NCBI RefSeq assembly: GCF_000622365.1 | Contig: NZ_JASC01000014.1 | Location: 682,001 to 746,000, forward strand | Direction: 5' to 3' | Length of the DNA: 64,000 nt | DNA from: Sulfitobacter noctilucae | GTDB taxonomy: Bacteria > Pseudomonadota > Alphaproteobacteria > Rhodobacterales > Rhodobacteraceae | Part shown: positions 62,560 through 64,000 of the stretch, piece by piece | Layout: each line of letters starts with the position of its first letter | Numbering within the stretch: the stretch's first letter is position 1 | The notes under the pieces: generated by a model | The model's input: only the letters and a program-made list of their open reading frames with translations | Database searches by the model: none | What the model was told of the DNA's origin: nothing | Made by a program: the position numbers and the translations under genes

Positions 62560-62565
62560 GCCACC

Positions 62566-62910
62566 ATGACGACTGTTACCCAAGATCAAGAAGTCAGAAA
62601 CGCATCAGACGTACTGGACACCTTGCGGGGTGCGATAACCGATCTCAGACGAGAGATCGAAGGGCTGACTCAGGACGCCCAGTCTGACGGAACCATGAAT
62701 GAAACGGCGGCGAAGCAATCCTTGGGCAAGCTCAAGGAGTTGGTCACGCAGTGCGCCAAAGCAGAGGTTTATCTCAATGAGTGCAGAAGCAAGCAAGCTG
62801 GTATTGCAAAGGGAGGCTACGCCTTCGATCTGGACAGAGCCCGGGTTGAAATCGGGTGCAAGCTGGATCGCCTCCGCAGATGCGGATCTGCAAGACGAGT
62901 TCTTGAATGA
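62566..62910 (+). CDS. GTA gp1-like small protein (terminase small subunit candidate)
   Basis: A 114-residue helical protein immediately before a GTA-type large terminase gene. Its coiled-coil-like N-terminal half (TLRGAITDLRREIEGL) and the C-terminal motif AFDLDRARVEIGCKLDRLRR fit the gp1 position of Rhodobacterales gene transfer agents, which serves as the small terminase in the headful DNA-packaging motor. The reading frame of terL begins inside it, giving an overlap of 134 bp if the ATG at 62777 is used. The ribosome site is weak. Confidence 0.75.
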   Translation: MTTVTQDQEVRNASDVLDTLRGAITDLRREIEGLTQDAQSDGTMNETAAKQSLGKLKELVTQCAKAEVYLNECRSKQAGIAKGGYAFDLDRARVEIGCKLDRLRRCGSARRVLE

Positions 62911-64000
62911 GTTGAGCGAGGAGGAGCTTCTGGCGCTGCCTTATCTCTTTGAGTTCTGGGCGATGGAGCATCAACTGCCGCCCGAGGGTGCCTGGCGAAC
63001 CTGGGTCATCCTCGGCGGCCGGGGGGCAGGCAAGACCCGCGCCGGTGCTGAATGGGTGCGTTCGGTGGTAGAAGGGTCGAGGCCGCTGGACGCGGGCAAA
63101 TGTCGGCGCATTGCACTGGTGGGCGAGACAATAGATCAGGTGCGCGAAGTGATGATCTTTGGCGACAGCGGCATCCTTGCGTGTTCTCCAGAAGACCGTC
63201 GTCCGACATGGGAGGCTGGGCGCAAGCGGCTGGTCTGGCCCAATGGCGCGATTGCGACGGTACATACCGCCCACGATCCCGAAGGACTGCGCGGGCCACA
63301 GTTTGATGCGGCCTGGGTGGATGAATTGGCCAAGTGGAAACGTGGACAGGAAACCTGGGACCAGTTGCAATTTGCGCTGCGGCTGGGGGATGATCCGCGC
63401 GTCTGTGTGACAACGACCCCGCGCAACTTGGATGTGCTGAAACGGTTGATGGCGTCGCCGTCCACGGTGAAGACCCATGCGCCGACACAAGCGAATGCGG
63501 CCAATCTGGCGACATCCTTTCTGGAGGAGGTCAAGGCCCGGTACAAAGGCACGCGGCTGGGGCGTCAGGAGTTGGACGGCGTGCTTTTGGCCGATGCGGA
63601 AGGGGCGCTGTGGACGTCCGAGGCATTGGAAGCCGGGCGGCTGGATATTGCCCCCTCGTTTGACAGGATTGTCGTAGGATTGGACCCTGCGGCATCTTCG
63701 GGGGCATCGGCGGACGAATGTGGCATCGTGGTCGTGGGTGCTGTGACACAGGGGCCGGTACAGGATTGGCGCGCGGTGGTGCTGGCAGATTGTACGGTGC
63801 AGGGCGCAACTCCTTCGGGATGGGCCAAGGCAGCGATTGTAGCGATGGAGCACTACGGCGGGGACAAGCTTGTGGCGGAGGTCAATCAAGGGGGTGCCAT
63901 GGTGGGTGAAGTCCTGCGGCAGGTTGATCCACTGGTGCCGCTCAAATCGGTCCACGCCTCACGCGGGAAGGTCGCACGGGCGGAGCCTGTGGCGGCGCTT
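62777..64000 (+). CDS. GTA/phage terminase large subunit, C-terminus cut by the window
   Basis: An open frame of 408 codons to the window end. N-terminal ATPase: Walker A VILGGRGAGKTRAGAEWVR and Walker B region FDAAWVDELAKW; TTTPRN is the coupling motif, and the start of the nuclease domain is seen as IVVGLDPAASSGASADECG with the first Asp. It would package about 4 kb host DNA into GTA particles. The start is uncertain: ATG 62777 overlaps gp1, and TTG 62846 would be closer to the family's N-terminus (SWIASADADLQDEFLNELSE). Confidence 0.9.
   Translation, partial: MSAEASKLVLQREATPSIWTEPGLKSGASWIASADADLQDEFLNELSEEELLALPYLFEFWAMEHQLPPEGAWRTWVILGGRGAGKTRAGAEWVRSVVEGSRPLDAGKCRRIALVGETIDQVREVMIFGDSGILACSPEDRRPTWEAGRKRLVWPNGAIATVHTAHDPEGLRGPQFDAAWVDELAKWKRGQETWDQLQFALRLGDDPRVCVTTTPRNLDVLKRLMASPSTVKTHAPTQANAANLATSFLEEVKARYKGTRLGRQELDGVLLADAEGALWTSEALEAGRLDIAPSFDRIVVGLDPAASSGASADECGIVVVGAVTQGPVQDWRAVVLADCTVQGATPSGWAKAAIVAMEHYGGDKLVAEVNQGGAMVGEVLRQVDPLVPLKSVHASRGKVARAEPVAAL

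Noticed and set aside
62774..63955. 393-codon minus-strand frame over the terminase
   Set aside because: The plus-strand terminase has Walker motifs; the opposite frame is low-complexity and a shadow.
1..64000. CRISPR array, rRNA genes, insertion sequences with terminal repeats
   Set aside because: No regularly spaced identical repeats, rRNA-like sequence or transposase was seen in the window.

Overview
This 64 kb window looks like a chromosomal segment of a marine alphaproteobacterium of the Roseobacter group (Rhodobacteraceae). I base that on gene content: a short-Q-loop CydAB/Cio-type quinol oxidase, PhoX with a Tat signal, an NDUFA12-type complex I protein, GapR (DUF2312), a ScfR-like regulator beside a symporter-kinase, and the first genes of a gene transfer agent (GTA) head cluster at the right edge. 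No species call is justified from sequence reading alone.

Layout. 1-1526: cydB start and cydA (minus strand). 1904-10084: an 8.2 kb AT-richer genomic island inserted in the anticodon loop of tRNA-Thr(UGU). It has a 47 bp direct repeat at its ends and carries a P4-type tyrosine integrase, an excisionase-like protein, a uracil-DNA-glycosylase-superfamily-like protein, a serine recombinase, an unknown 453-residue protein, and a divergent type II restriction-modification pair (SacI-like endonuclease plus C5-cytosine methyltransferase). 10335-14487: a conserved hypothetical, then a minus-strand run of decarboxylase, SMP-30 lactonase and DgoK. 14707-23838: a nine-gene plus-strand operon, with almost every junction overlapping or abutting, that can be read as tryptophan -> N-formylkynurenine -> kynurenine -> anthranilate -> anthraniloyl-CoA -> dearomatised CoA ester -> beta-oxidation. 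It has its own MarR regulator and a 16 bp AT-rich palindrome at the promoter. Kynurenine formamidase and a thiolase are not in the window.

23889-36902: PhoX, a photolyase-like protein without an antenna domain, ClpP-ClpX, RidA, an FkbM-GT61 fusion, NDUFA12, a DUF2155 protein, accB-accC-aat, and an acyl-CoA ligase. 37003-42280: a complete branched-chain-amino-acid-type ABC transporter. 42503-48659: ScfR-like regulator, receiver-only response regulator, small membrane protein, Na+/solute symporter-histidine kinase, and an orphan FliM/FliN-domain protein with an acidic Leu-Pro tail. 48687-56641: housekeeping and small genes (phosphatase-like, GapR, trigger factor, lytic transglycosylase, rplI-rpsR-rpsF, YceI, cytochrome b561-YceI fusion). 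56786-62321: fatty-acid and cell-wall genes (fabD, fabG, acpP, GNAT, fabF, mltG). 62434-64000: a consensus-like promoter, a leader with a hairpin plus U-tract, and the GTA genes gp1 (small terminase) and terL (cut by the window end).

The most unusual content is the island (a UDG-like protein beside R-M genes, helically phased TTTAC repeats, repeated palindromic sites), the anthraniloyl-CoA operon with its visible operator, and the possible attenuator in front of the GTA genes. All functional calls are from sequence reading and family knowledge; no database search was run.
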